Notes under the pieces: model-generated | What the model saw: the letters and a program-made list of their open reading frames with translations, nothing else | The model's database searches: none | What the model was told of the DNA's origin: nothing | In this document: piece by piece, positions 12,701-24,500 of the stretch | Layout: each line of letters opens with the position of its first letter | How positions within the stretch are numbered: position 1 is the stretch's first letter | Position numbers and translations under genes: made by a program | NCBI GenBank assembly: GCA_019914945.1 | Contig: CM034099.1 | Coordinates: forward strand, 22,222,704 to 22,286,703 | Direction: 5' to 3' | DNA: 64,000 bases | From: Typha latifolia | Taxonomy: Eukaryota > Streptophyta > Magnoliopsida > Poales > Typhaceae

Positions 12701-15700
12701 CTTTTCATGCTCAATGAAGTTCTAATTCAAATATTTTTCTCTTGTCTCCCCCCCACCCCCCAAAAAAAAGATACGCCGTGGTAGAAAACCAGATGGAGTA
12801 TGCCTTGTTGTTGGCTCATGCTCTCGTGGTTTCAGTGAGAACACAACAAGTGATATTGTTTTTAGTAGCTCATCTGTGAAGAGAGTTGGAAGTTCAGAGG
12901 TGCAGTACTTTTGGGAGGTAATCTCTTGCTTCTTATGTGTCCTAAAGCTGACAATATTTAAATTCAGGCGATTTTGTACTACTATAGTATAGTCATCTTT
13001 GTCTTTTAGGTAATCTTTTATTTGTAGTTCAGTTGTAAGTTCTAACATTAACTTAGTACATGAACAGTAGAAATGTGCTATCTATTTTCTTGATTGTGAC
13101 CTTATTCATTGTATTGTGCCCTAAAGCTGATGCTATTTAAATGCAGATAATGTTTACTACTGTAGTACTATGGTCATCCTTTTCTTTAGGGCCTCCTTGG
13201 TTATCATGCATTGGATTGTATCATCAGAAATTGAGTGGAATCAACCATCAATCTCTTGTTTAGTTAGCAAATGTATTGAGCGGGACAAATTGCCCAATAA
13301 CTTATTATTATTAATATTTTTAATTATATATTCTTAAACATAAATTATTAAACATAAGTATATATATGAAAAATTGCTTAATAATATTTAATTGGACATA
13401 ATAAAGACATATCTATAATTAAATAATATTTATAATAATTTTGTGTTTTACACTAAAGAAATAATTAACTTAAAAGGTATAAATATCAATAATTTAATAT
13501 TCCATGAAAATAAGTACATTTTAAAAAGTATTATTATTAAATATTATTTTATCCTAAATACTTAAACATATATATATTAAAATTATTTAATAATCTAATT
13601 TTTTATTGGATATAATAAAAATATATTTATAGAATATCTTAATATTTAAAATTATTTTCATATTAATAACATTGAAAGTATAATATTAATAAAGCAATAT
13701 TTTATCTAATTAAAATTTTATTCAAAGATAAAATAATACTTTTACTATTTAAACCAATAGGTTCAAAAAATCAGGATCAGGGTCAGCCTTAAAAAAAAAA
13801 AACGATTTGTATTGGCCAAATCGGTCGTATCAGCTGTATCGTTCGCTTGGATTGTATCGAAATTTTCAATTGCGTAAAATTATAAGCACTAAGTATGTAG
13901 GATTAAATGTAGAAAAGTATGAATATTAATAAAACAATACTTTATATAATTAAAATATATTCAAATTATAGTCATATATTTTTATTGATTTAAATAATAT
14001 ATTAGAATGCATTCACATCTCTTCTTTATAATAATAAAATTATATACAATTTACCCATATACTTAATTATTTTTGTAATGTAAAATATATTTTATATGTA
14101 GAATATATAATTTAGAAGGGTTTAAGGTTATCCATGAAAATTGAATACAATGTTCATTCAGAATCACTTATTCATTCATTAACTAAACAACAAATTGATC
14201 ATTGGTACATGCATCATATTCATGAATTTGTGATTCCATCCGCTCCGATGAATTTGCTGAAGGAATGGTTTTTCCTTGAAATAAATTTATTCACTATGCC
14301 ATGCCTTTTTTCAATTGTATTTTAGCAACATCCTTTTCTTGCATAAAATGGGTATATCTAAATATCTCATTGTTGGTCTAATCTGAATGTCTTCTAGGCA
14401 TTTCCTGCTGGTACTGGTCCAACAGATCGAACTACTTATATGTTCACTTATGTGGATGCACAACTTGGAGGGCCAAAATTGGAAGAGCTTTTAGAGGAGT
14501 ATTGGGATCTTATGCCAGCTTATCAGGTTAGTGCTCAGTCTTTGTTATATCCCTTGCAGTATGTTTCTAATTATTTCTGTACACTGCTAGACTATTTTGG
14601 AAATTTAGCTTTTAGAATCCCATTATTGTATAAGTTAGGTTCATGATGGTAGTCTTTAAGTTCACATTCTAAGCAGATCTGGTGAAGGTTTGATCTACAA
14701 TTTGTACTTAGAGGGATCTGTGTTTCATGAAATTTCAGTTAACAAAAACAAAGATATGAATGTAGTAAAAACAATTCTGTGATGTAATGTTCTTGCGGAA
14801 AAAATATTGTTTCCCCTGGCCGTATATACAATTGTAGTTGCAGGTTTGCAAAGTTGCCATATAGTGTGTTAATAAAAGACGGACTTTGTCTTAAGAGGTG
14901 ATTTGTTAGATGATGCCTTGTGAAAGGAGAACACTAGTTCAAACTTCAAAGCATCTTAAGATGGAAAATACATTTGCAGAGATGGAAGCTGGCAGGGCTT
15001 TGCAAATATTTAAAGGAGTACACACACTTCATAATGTTTCCTGTAATATTATATGCCTCGTAAAGTTCTCAGGAAAATGTGACAACGCGCAAGATGTCAG
15101 AGTTTTTATTATAGATACTAGCAATATACAACTTTCAGTCCCAAATGATCCATCTCAGTTATGGATGATCTGAAAGCACACCAAAATTAGTAAGTTGGAT
15201 TGTTCTGGAGGAAATAGTAAGCCAAGAGGGCCCAAACCGTTAGTCACATTGCAGATTGGATATGGCTCGAATTCAAGTCAATACACCAGATTTTCTTATA
15301 ACTCCGTTTCCTTCCTTCAATCATACACTTTCATACACAGACAGTCAGACATGCTTACTCTCTCTCTCTCTCACTTACTCATACACACACATGTGCACGA
15401 GACAGGCCTCTGACCTCTCCCTTGCCTTCTCAACTCTGGCAAATATGGGCAATATTCCCTGTGACTGGTGATATTTCATCACAAGTTATACATCATATAA
15501 CAATATCATCTTGTCATCATCATATTCGACTTGAAAACTGACTCCATTTTATTTTATTTTTAGATTATTACATTTCCGCTATTACATTTCCACTTACTAT
15601 TCTCCTTATATAGTCTCAATGACATTTAAGTGATTTATTACAATGTTATTGTCTATAGGGAACCTCCCTCGAAAAATTGGAAATACTAAGAGTCATTTTT

Positions 15701-18700
15701 GGAATTTTTCCTACTTATCGTGATAGGTAATGTGGTGGCAACTTTATATTGGAATGAACTTTTCTTTTCCTTTTGCTTCTTATTTGGACATTACTAATGT
15801 CAAATATACCTTGATGTGTAGAAATATTCTCTCTGTTATTCCTGCACTTATTCAGGTTCTTGTTCCAAACTTATCGCTGAAAAAGCTGAGTACATTATGA
15901 TATTAATTATTAACTGCAAGGTTTTATCAATTTTCCACTACCTTGGTATGACAACCTTAGTTTTTAGTTAAAAGTTCTTGGCTCTCCAGAGAATGAATCA
16001 TAGGTTTGATATGATGATATATACATCGAACTTGTATATTAGCAACTTGTGAAAATCAATGCTGCTCTGTAAGAGATGCTATTCGGTGTTGTTGGTCAAT
16101 GGAAAAGACTTGGAGTACTTGCAGGCTAGCAGCAATTTTAGCACTCATTAGAGATATTGTATGAAAATCTTATTGCAGCCCTTTTATTGGTTTCAGGATA
16201 TCTCTTAACAAGATTAGCCATCCTCAGATAGTAAACTTCTATCTAGTAATAGTGTTCAAGATCAAATCATTTGCGATCATCTTAACCTAGTACACTTGAC
16301 TCCAAGGGGACTTCTAGTCACCTTAATTTTCTCGCAATAGGATTAGTGCCTATATTTCTTTAATGAAGTGGACGTACCATTACTTTTAGCCACTCTTAAC
16401 CAAAATCTGTTTTAATATTTACTTAAAGTTCTTTTTTTTTTATGATCTGATAATCTGCAAGCTCTGATTCTCCTATATGGAAAAGGGTTTTTGAGTAGTC
16501 TACCTTGTCTTGAAGGTAGTAAACGTTGACTTTTTTTACTGAAGCAAGTACTGTATTTATAAGCCTTGCTTCTTTTACAAGCTCTGTGCTACTTGAGGTC
16601 TTATAAGAAGACTCCTAAAACTTTTTAACATTAGTCCAAATGCCACAAGAAAACATTTAAGTTGAATACATTCAATAAAATGGTTTATTTGTCACATAGT
16701 GGAATAACTGTTGATACAAATAAAGTTAAATTTATCCGCTATTTTGTAATGTTGAAACCTTAAGTATTGAGTGTTCAATTGTTTAATACAGAAAAGTTAA
16801 AATTTATCCATCTATTTCGTAATGTTGAAAGCTTTAGTATTGGGTGTTCAATTGTTTATTACTTTATTGTTCATCTATCGTGATGATCAGAGCTGCTAAT
16901 CTATTGCAACATGAGAATATGCTTGATGCTTATTGTATCTGAAACCTCTCTCTCTTGTCATATTTTTACAGCCCCTTGCCTGCAGCATTTGATCGTATCT
17001 TACAGGTATATGATGATGTTTCCTATATACTCAGTATTCCTTACCCTGTAACTACTTCTCAAGAATAGTACTGCAGGTCGGTGATGCCAGTGGAATCCAG
17101 TCACCTGTTTCTTTTGGAGGTTTCGGTAGCATGACAAGACACCTAGACCGGTTGTCAACTGGTACATAAGGCTAATTAAGTCAATATCTTCAATGTTTGT
17201 GTTCGTTCTCTTTCTTACTTGGAAATTGGATGCAGAAAATATCTGGTGGGTCATATGTGTCAGTAAATTCAGAAGCATCATTTTATGTTTACAACCTAAA
17301 GTAAGGTCATATGTGTCCCTTCAGGCCAAAATTTATTTAGATCCAGATTTATCAGAAGGTAGCAGATGGCTGTGGTTTACACCTTCAGTCATTATAATGT
17401 AATTGTAATCCACGTTTAACTTGGAGCACAAGCAATTGCAGAGTATATATTATGGTCTAACTAGTTCTTGACTTCTACAGGATCTGTAAAAAACCAAATA
17501 AGTATTATCCTATCATTTAACCTCTTAGGGCTTCACTGATTCACAATTTAGTTATACAAGAAGTGCCAAATCATATTTGGAGATGCAAATATGAATCCAG
17601 AGGTTTCCTTAGAGGGTTCTTTTATTTCAGAGTCTAAAACAGTCTTCTCTAATTATAACTTAAAATGATCTAGACTCTATAAGGATCCTTCAAATGTTAG
17701 TTCCCTTGTGCAAATGTCACTCAATTAGAAGATACATGTAGTAAATGTGTACATTGTAGATCTCATAGAGAAATTCAAACATTAAGAGTCTGTAACTGAC
17801 TCTTTCAGAAAAATGAAGTAATAGGTAATCTATCCCTAATAACAATAGAGATTCACTTCTATTGAGAAGTAAAGTTGTGACTCTGTTGTTACTTGTTAGA
17901 GGGATTAAATCAAGGAAATGAGATAACTTTGTGTTTTAATGGACTAAAAACTCATTGATAAAGAAGAGCCTAGCTCAAGCCGGCTGCCTTGTTAACCAGT
18001 TATCTAGCTTTATTGGACTTGGCCCATTAAAAAGGTTCCCTTAGGAACCTTGTAATGAGATGAGGTCAAATAAATTACTTATATTCTGTTTGGTTCCTGA
18101 ATAATAATGGAGGAACAGGTCTGCTCAAAGCTTGCATAGGTATAGGTGTACACTCATTAAATGAAAAATAATTCAACCAGAGGGGCCTTGGGTGGTGACG
18201 ATGTTTTACAGCGGTGGCTTCCCCAAAGACTTTTGCACTTTTAGAATCGATTTAATGATCCCATTGCTTTGAAATAATCCGACCAGAGATTAAGTCTGTT
18301 GTCCAATTTCACCCTACTGAGAAACTTTTGGTGGCTTCCCTCAGTTATTTTTTGCAGTATTAGTTAGAAATTCATCTAATAGAAAGCAACAATCAAGCTG
18401 ATGTTATTTCGAAACAGAGAAGGCAGAGCTGATTCTAAACCTCATATCTCATATCAATGAAGAAAAAACTCTAAATGAAAAGGAAAAACAAAGTATCCAA
18501 ACATGTGCTTATATATTTAGGGTGTACTAGATGTATACAATTGTTTCAATGATCATAAAAGTTGCACTTAAGACTGCTGGACAGGCTAACATTCCTCTTG
18601 GTTTGTTGGATATTAAGGTATATATGAAGCAATGGCAGGAGACTTCCTGGATGCGCAAAGTTTGTGCTTGCTAAATCCTTACATGGTTAGTATTCCAATA

Positions 18701-20105
18701 ATTTGACTAATCTACTCTGATGCATAGACCTTATTATAAATTCTCCTTGTTGCAGCCAAATTTAAGTGCATCATGGTTGTTCCAGAGAGCAATGTCAGCA
18801 AGGCCAGACGCCAATGTTTCATCAACTTTTATCAATGAACTTCTTTATGTGAATTTTCAGTCCATGAAGGTAAATTAGCATTTTTTGCTTAAAATTCCTT
18901 TAAGTCTATATCCGTAAGTGTTTTGTCTAATCTCAATAATATTTCATCAGAAGCTTGGGGGTTCAGTACTTCGGCCATTTCTTCAGGTTTGTAGTTGAGA
19001 AAACCAACTTTGATTTTTTTCTTTTTTCTGATTTTCTCATGTCTCTAGTTCCAAAACTACTGAAATTATTTATCCTATGATATGCATGATCTCCTGTAGC
19101 ACAAGGCAAATGTAAATTGATATAACTGTGCCTTTGTAGGATGTAATCCAATTTGGGCCTTTAGTGAAGACTTTGGGTTTAGTGATGCTAGCCCAACCTC
19201 TGATCTTACCTTCAATATTTAGGCAGGTAAATTAATGGTTATATTTGTTGCACTTTCTTCCTTTTCTTGCTTTGTTTGACTTTTTGTTAGCAAGTCACTC
19301 TTAGTAATGTTGGTGGTCTGATTTCTTTTTTGAAAGTTGGTATCCACTCACTTAAAGAGCAGCATTCTTTAAAATACTATTGTGAAACCATGTTTTTATG
19401 TCTAGCATAGGACAATGTGGCACAATGAACCTCCTGATGAGTGCTAACACCCTGTCACGGCGCACAGAGATGTGTCATGTGTTGTCTTTGACTGATAATA
19501 ATTGTTGCCTTTTGTTTGTATAAGCAAGTTCTTTTTTGTGTAAGAGGCAAGTTTTATTTTTTTGTGTAGCCATGTACCACTTCCCCTTGTTCATCTTTGA
19601 GAGAATTTATTTTTACTAATAACCCAATTTCTTGAACCATAAAGGGTTCTATGTTTTTAGCTGTCATACAAAATACATTCTTAATTTAAGGGGTATGTAA
19701 TGATCAAATCATCAAATGAATGGTTCATATTTTGTTTACCATATATGCTTGTGAAAATCTTTCTTTCTTTATGCTTTATTTAGGTTGGAGTTGGTGTGAT
19801 CCTTGACTGGTTTGTTCATTTTGTGATGCTTGGCCATTACACATTTCTTTCAAGCTTCATCGATCCCATCATTAGGTAAAGACGTAAAGTATCTACCCTT
19901 TATATGGTATATCTAGTTATATGCGGCTGCTACATTTTGGTGTTGCTTACCACATGACCTTCGAAGAGCCCTTCCTCTGATACATCACTTGTTTTTTTTT
20001 CCTCCAAGGCCATGGGTGGAATACCTTCCAGGAAAGAACAAATATGAATGGAGACGGTACATGGAAGCATGGAAGTATGGAGCTGGTTTAGATTACAAGG
20101 ACTGA
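5179..20105 (+). CDS. Plastid-type FAD-dependent oxidoreductase, lycopene-cyclase/geranylgeranyl-reductase-like, uncharacterised
   Basis: Eighteen exons, all GT-AG, give 591 aa: 5179-5328, 6188-6305, 8018-8205, 8297-8404, 8529-8593, 9180-9285, 11595-11678, 12771-12917, 14398-14526, 15659-15726, 16972-17005, 17077-17161, 18618-18685, 18756-18869, 18951-18986, 19140-19226, 19784-19875, 20009-20105. The first 50 residues are Arg/Ser-rich with almost no acidic residues, as in chloroplast transit peptides. A Rossmann dinucleotide site follows (FDVLVCGGTLG, about 118-128, ending VVER at 144-147), then VVDCMGNFSP (260-269) and the second FAD motif VGDASGIQSPVSFGG (400-414). These features fit the flavoprotein superfamily containing lycopene cyclases and geranylgeranyl reductase. 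The substrate is unknown. I know plant homologues only as 'FAD/NAD(P)-binding oxidoreductase family'. The start is the first ATG in good context. Introns 6 and 8 carry transposons. Confidence 0.85.
5449..5470. repeat. (CT)n microsatellite in intron 1 of the oxidoreductase gene
   Basis: A CT dinucleotide run of about 22 bp lies about 120 bp downstream of the first exon's donor site. It is a simple repeat with no evidence of function, and is likely polymorphic. Confidence 0.9.
9497..9910. mobile_element. Mutator-like non-autonomous element, copy B (GTGCCGGCAC family, GA-core orientation)
   Basis: A 414-bp GC-rich insertion in intron 6 of the oxidoreductase gene. It is flanked by an exact 9-bp direct repeat CTTTTGAGC (9488-9496 and 9911-9919), the duplication length typical of Mutator-like elements. 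Its ends are inverted repeats: AACGATGGCCGTGCCG on the left, and CAAGGATAGCCGTGCCG on the complementary strand of the right. Inside the ends are clustered GGCAC/GTGCC palindromes. The core 9639-9770 reads CGTCGGGTGCCCTAG, (GA)32 at 9678-9741, then GGTTAAAAACTTAAGTTGCGG. A GAGGGGTGCCGTGTGGCACC hairpin precedes the right end. There is no transposase, so it is non-autonomous. Confidence 0.82.
9678..9741. repeat. (GA)32 microsatellite
   Basis: A perfect 64-bp GA run forms the centre of transposon copy B. It probably arose by expansion of a shorter run in the element, because sister copies have shorter GA or CT tracts at the same place. Confidence 0.95.
10543..10705. mobile_element. Tourist/Harbinger-like MITE
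   Basis: A 163-bp segment in intron 6 of the oxidoreductase gene. Its inverted termini are AGCCTTGTTTGGTTT and, on the other strand, GGCCTTGTTTGCTTT. TAA is duplicated on both sides (10540-10542 and 10706-10708). TAA target duplications and GGCCTTGTTTG-type termini are classic for plant Tourist-like MITEs. No coding capacity. Confidence 0.75.
11077..11215. mobile_element. Terminal fragment of the GTGCC-type transposon family
   Basis: The segment CAGTGACGGCCATGCG followed by clustered CCAGTGGCAC motifs and ATTTATAATATTTTTAATAA matches, on the opposite strand, the right end of the element at 46846-49845 (CAATGATGGCCATGCC, then GTGCCAGTGCACG, then CTATAATATTTGTAATAA). Similarity continues into TTTAGAGATATTTTTTGG. 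The other end of this copy was not found, so it is probably truncated. It lies in intron 6 of the oxidoreductase gene. Confidence 0.5.
12936..13190. repeat. Imperfect duplication inside intron 8 of the oxidoreductase gene
   Basis: Segments 12936-13009 and 13115-13190 share CCTAAAGCTGA, ATTTAAAT, CAG, TACTACT.TAGTA.TA and TCTTTAGG with point differences. The pair looks like a decayed tandem duplication of about 180-bp period in intronic DNA just after exon 8. Confidence 0.6.
13678..13965. repeat. AT-rich direct repeats flanking a degenerate TATCGG-motif element
   Basis: Segments 13678-13726 and 13917-13965 are about 85 percent identical (both read GTAT.A.TATTAATAAA.CAAT then TTTAT.TAATTAAAAT). 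Between them, 13757-13866 contains AGGTTCAAAAAATC and several TATCG/GGTCGTATC motifs, a decayed relative of the element at 53004-53846. The surroundings (13200-14130) are extremely AT-rich and hold no gene. This is intron 8 of the oxidoreductase gene. Confidence 0.6.
16722..16859. repeat. Tandem duplication of a roughly 70-bp unit in an oxidoreductase intron
   Basis: Two adjacent units (about 16722-16787 and 16793-16859) share AAAGTTAAA.TTTATCC, TATTT.GTAATGTTGAAA, AGTATTG and GTGTTCAATTGTTTA. They lie in the intron between exons 10 and 11 and look like simple local duplication. Confidence 0.8.
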
Positions 20106-21540
20106 ATGGCATCAACGAGAGAAATTTTCAATATAAGCATCAACCAGTTTATTTTTCAACAACTGTAAGTAAATAGTTACCAATCATTTTTATCTTAAAC
20201 TTATTTTATTTCTTGAATCTTTCCTACTCCCCCTTAGACTATGGAGGATTACTCTATTAACCGAACCTTGCGCATGCCGCTAGGACCACTGATGGCCTGT
20301 ACGGGCCAAGCCAGGTAATTCCTCTACCAGGGACCGAGCCTGAAAATGTTACAAGTTGTCCCAAGATTGACCCTGACCTGAATTAGCACATGAGATGGGG
20401 AACTTATGACCCTCGATTGTTCTAATCCTGTTTGTAAAACCCTGGATCATAGCAAACGGAAGATCTGGAGCTCTAGTTTTTTTTTTTTTGAATTTCATCT
20501 TTACACCATCTGGGGTTCATTTGGATAATGAGATGTGCTTTATTTTTTGGGACAATTGTAAGTACTTATAACATTCCATTTAAACAGCAAATTACCATTT
20601 AGATGAGTCAAACTTTTAACATCTCAACAAGAAATAAGGGTTTCTGAACAACTAAGATACCTGTCAACAACATGATGATATGTTGTTTTGTCTTGCTTCT
20701 AGTGAGTTGTAGCAAGATTCAAGAAAACTTAAATGGGAGAACTGGAGAGGATCCAAAGCCCAAGAGATGAAGTGTCCTAAATTTTTAACTGAAGGAAATA
20801 TAGGAGATATAGAATCATCTTTTGGTTTCTCCTGTCAATGTCACATGCAAACTGCCAACCTTTCACATGGTAGGTTGCTGAAGAATTTGAAAATGATTAG
20901 CTTCATAGTTAAGCACCATCCATTATTTTAATTCTTACATTTCTAGAACTTCTGACATGCAAAATACATTTTCAAGAGATTTAACATCATCCTCACAGAA
21001 ATAAATCAAACTGTAACAACTAAGACAGAAAAACTAATAATAGATATGAAGCCAAAGCTGATAGATGTCAGTGAACTGTACCAGAACGAGATCTCTGAAT
21101 CATTGTCCTACTGCCTCTACTTTCTCTATGTAAAGATGGTTGTACTGAAATCATCCATTGCTTATGATCTAATACTAGAACAAGATTGTATATCTGTATG
21201 TGATTCAATTCTCTTTCCTTGATTTTTCTTAGTGCAATCTACCGTTTGATACTATCACATCTTTATAGTCGGAAAGTCCTATGTATGCCTTTAATTGTTT
21301 GTGGAACTTCTTGATTTGATTCTCCCTTTCTCCTTTTCTTTTTGTTGGTACTCTGGACAGACAGTGGATCACCGCCAAAATTATTCTTGAGTGAATAATC
21401 TTTGTAATGTAACCGTCTTTAGTAAAAGGTAACTTCCGCAGGTAATTCACCGACAACTCTGGAAATTTGAGTACATTCTCAACCTCGCAATGTGCTTACT
21501 GCATGTGCAAACTAATGTTAGAAAACTTTTCAACTTAAAC
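20106..21540. other. Convergent intergenic region (3' flanks)
   Basis: This lies between the stop codons of the oxidoreductase (plus) and the first O-fucosyltransferase (minus), so it should contain both 3' untranslated regions. No coding exon could be modelled. At 20265-20345 there is a GC-richer patch with GGCCTGTACGGGCC and other short palindromes that looks inserted, but its borders are unclear. Confidence 0.5.
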
Positions 21541-24500
21541 TTATGCTTCTTTTAAACACATGCAATGTGGTATCGGAAAAGCAACTACATCTCTGTTTTG
21601 ATTAATATACAATGATGAAGTAGAATCTGAAGACTCTGTATGTATTTCCATTATTTTCTTCCTTATTTCACCATCACTTAGGGTCCTGTTCAAGAATAAA
21701 TGCACCAAAAGTTTCTTGTTTGGCCTGATATGCTTTCCATAACCCATATAAGTCCGATGACCCTGCTCAATAATTAGATAAATAGGATTAGTAAAACTGA
21801 AATATCCACTTTTCCTGCTAATCTATAGATTGTTTTGTTCCATTAAAATTGATATGTACCTGTAAGGAACTTGCCATGTTTCCTCCATGGCTTGCCATGA
21901 AGAACTGACTCTTGAGGCAGACCTCATAATCTAGTGCGGCAAGAACAGATGGTTTCTGTTGAAGACTATCAAGTTCACCAGGTCTTGCTAGGTTCCATTT
22001 ATTGAATAATTGGGGAAATTGGGATTTTAGCGGTTCAAGTGCTTTTTGGCCTCCAAATGGTTCACCCCCAGCCCAGTAAATCCTTGTATTTTTAGAGGCA
22101 CCAAGTCCTTTGAGCATCCTGAAAGTAGACAAATAATGAGTAACTATGCTTTTTGTTGAGATTGACAATTGTTAGATAAAGCTATTTGTATGTGATGGAA
22201 ATTTAGCCATGAATTGGAAACACATAACCACCTAAAGATGTAGGATAAACAGAATTGCTGCATATGTATAGTAAGTTTCCATTAACTATTTTGTCTTGTA
22301 TCTAAGTATTACTTATATAACTTTTTTGTCTCTTTATTAGCAAAGAGAAATTGCACTAGCAAAGCAGTATTCATTCTAAGAATGATCAACAAATTCCAAT
22401 ACTATCTAGGGTCACTCGACTAATTATCTCACATTATGATCCCCCAACGGTGCTCTTAAGCTGCATGTTATCCCATTAGGGGGTGAAACTGAATTGAATA
22501 TGAATCAGATAGTGGTAAATCATATCTGTATCCATATTTTTTTTGCGGATACATATACGGATTGGATATTGAACGAAGAGTGACCTTAATTACCACATTG
22601 GCTAAGTACAGCTATAAATACGGACTGGATATTGGATATATCTGTATTTATTTTCTGAGTGTATAAAAATTTGTGATATAATTATTGAAATCTATTGACA
22701 AAAAGTAAATATATGTGAAACTAGATTAGAGATTTATATTAAAGTATACAAAAAGTTTTTATATCATTATTTTCCTAAAATTTTAAATTAAATAATATAC
22801 GGATATTGATTTGAATATTATTTTTCAACTCATATCCAAATCTGCATAGACTATTCAGATATAGATATGAATTTGGATATCACGACATAGATATGAATTT
22901 GTATATCATGAGGGATAAAAAAACTCAACCCATTTCCAGCAAAACTCAGATACGGAACTGGATTGGGTTGGATTTACTCCTACCCGTTTTCATCATATAC
23001 CCCATGCATCCTACATCAAGTGATATAGCTATGATGCAGTGCTGATGCTACATCATGGAACAATACTTAGGATACTGGTAGGAAATTTATGAATCCTTGA
23101 ATATGGTTTCTATTATATCCTTAGGCTGCATTCCAAAGAAGAAAATCTCTGTGCAAGCATATATCCTATCTAATGCCAACATTTTTTCATAAATGGAATA
23201 TCCGCATTCAATTTACAATATTCAAAAGGCTAGAGAATATGTTATATATGAGGTGATCAGCATTAGGATTAGGATTCCTTTTCCATGAATGTGACACCAT
23301 TTTCAGTTGGAACTTTAATAGTATATGACATTTCTTAGGACGAAGACTTTATCTCAACATGTTGGCTTGAAGTAGTTGTTGCCCGATTTGGCTTCAGAAG
23401 TTCTTGTTGTCAGTTATACAAAATCTCAATTGTTGCAGTTTACAACCATTGGCGAAGGCTAAGATAAATCTATCTTGGAAGAATCTAATCCAAGGTCCAG
23501 TCCTCTGGATTAAAGAGTCCGTACTAAAGTGACATTTGCAAAATTTTAGTTGCAATAATATTAATATATTTGAGCTAGACAAGACTATTGAAGTTAGGTA
23601 ATGTGCATGCTAGCATTGAATGTATCAAAATTTTACATGTTGAACCTTGGCTACCCGAAAATGGAGGAATGTCCACTTACAAATGAAGTTAAAGGATGAA
23701 GATGAAAACTTGTTGACTTGGCCATAGGAAAGGACTTCTGGAGTTTTGGGTGATCTCTCAATGTAGATACTCCACATTAGATAGAAATTTCCTGCTAATA
23801 ATTTGAATCTTGCTTGTTGCATAATCTGTTAGTGCTCATTGAGGTTTCTAACAAATTGGTATTGGTAGATTTCAAGGGAGTATTCTTCATATTGACCATT
23901 TGGTACTTCTGTTTTGACCCATCCTCAGCTTCTTTTATCCCTAGCTCATTTATCACATACAGGTGGCATTATATCTTTCTGTAGTGACCATTGCTGGCTT
24001 TTTTGCTATTGGGTATGAAACTTATTTTGTGAAACAAATGAATTGCTAATCCACAATGGTGAATTCCCACCAGATAGGCAGATACTATACTAGTCAGTGG
24101 TTAGAGGAAGAAAAAAATGTCTATGGTGTGCACCTGGAAATTTCCTTGGCATTTAGGGGGCATAGCCCAGCATGATAGCGCTCTTGAGCTGTGAGCTTAG
24201 TGCGGGATGTGAGGAATTGGGGCTTGGAGGCTCGTTCATCAGCAATTACAAGGTCTGCTTTTTTACCCAAGCCTGAGCTGCAACCAGTTCTTACCCAGAC
24301 ATCCTTTTCTAGCCTTAGGTGCAAGGCCATGTATGGTCCCTCTTCTGACATCCTCTTGACGAATCTGTCTGCAAGCTCATGAATCCATGGTTGGAACTTT
24401 AAAGCCTCAAAAGCCACCTATAGAAGTTATCTAATTAATCCATATATTCACTCTGAAGTCTGAAGTGGCTCCAAGAACCATGAAAGGACTTACCTTGCAC

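Noticed and set aside
13195..14330. Possible hAT-like MITE starting GGGCCTCCTTGGTTATCATG
   Set aside because: The start resembles MITE termini, but I found no matching inverted end or target duplication.
20265..20345. GC-rich palindromic patch in the convergent region
   Set aside because: GGCCTGTACGGGCC looks transposon-like, but no borders or relatives were found in this window.
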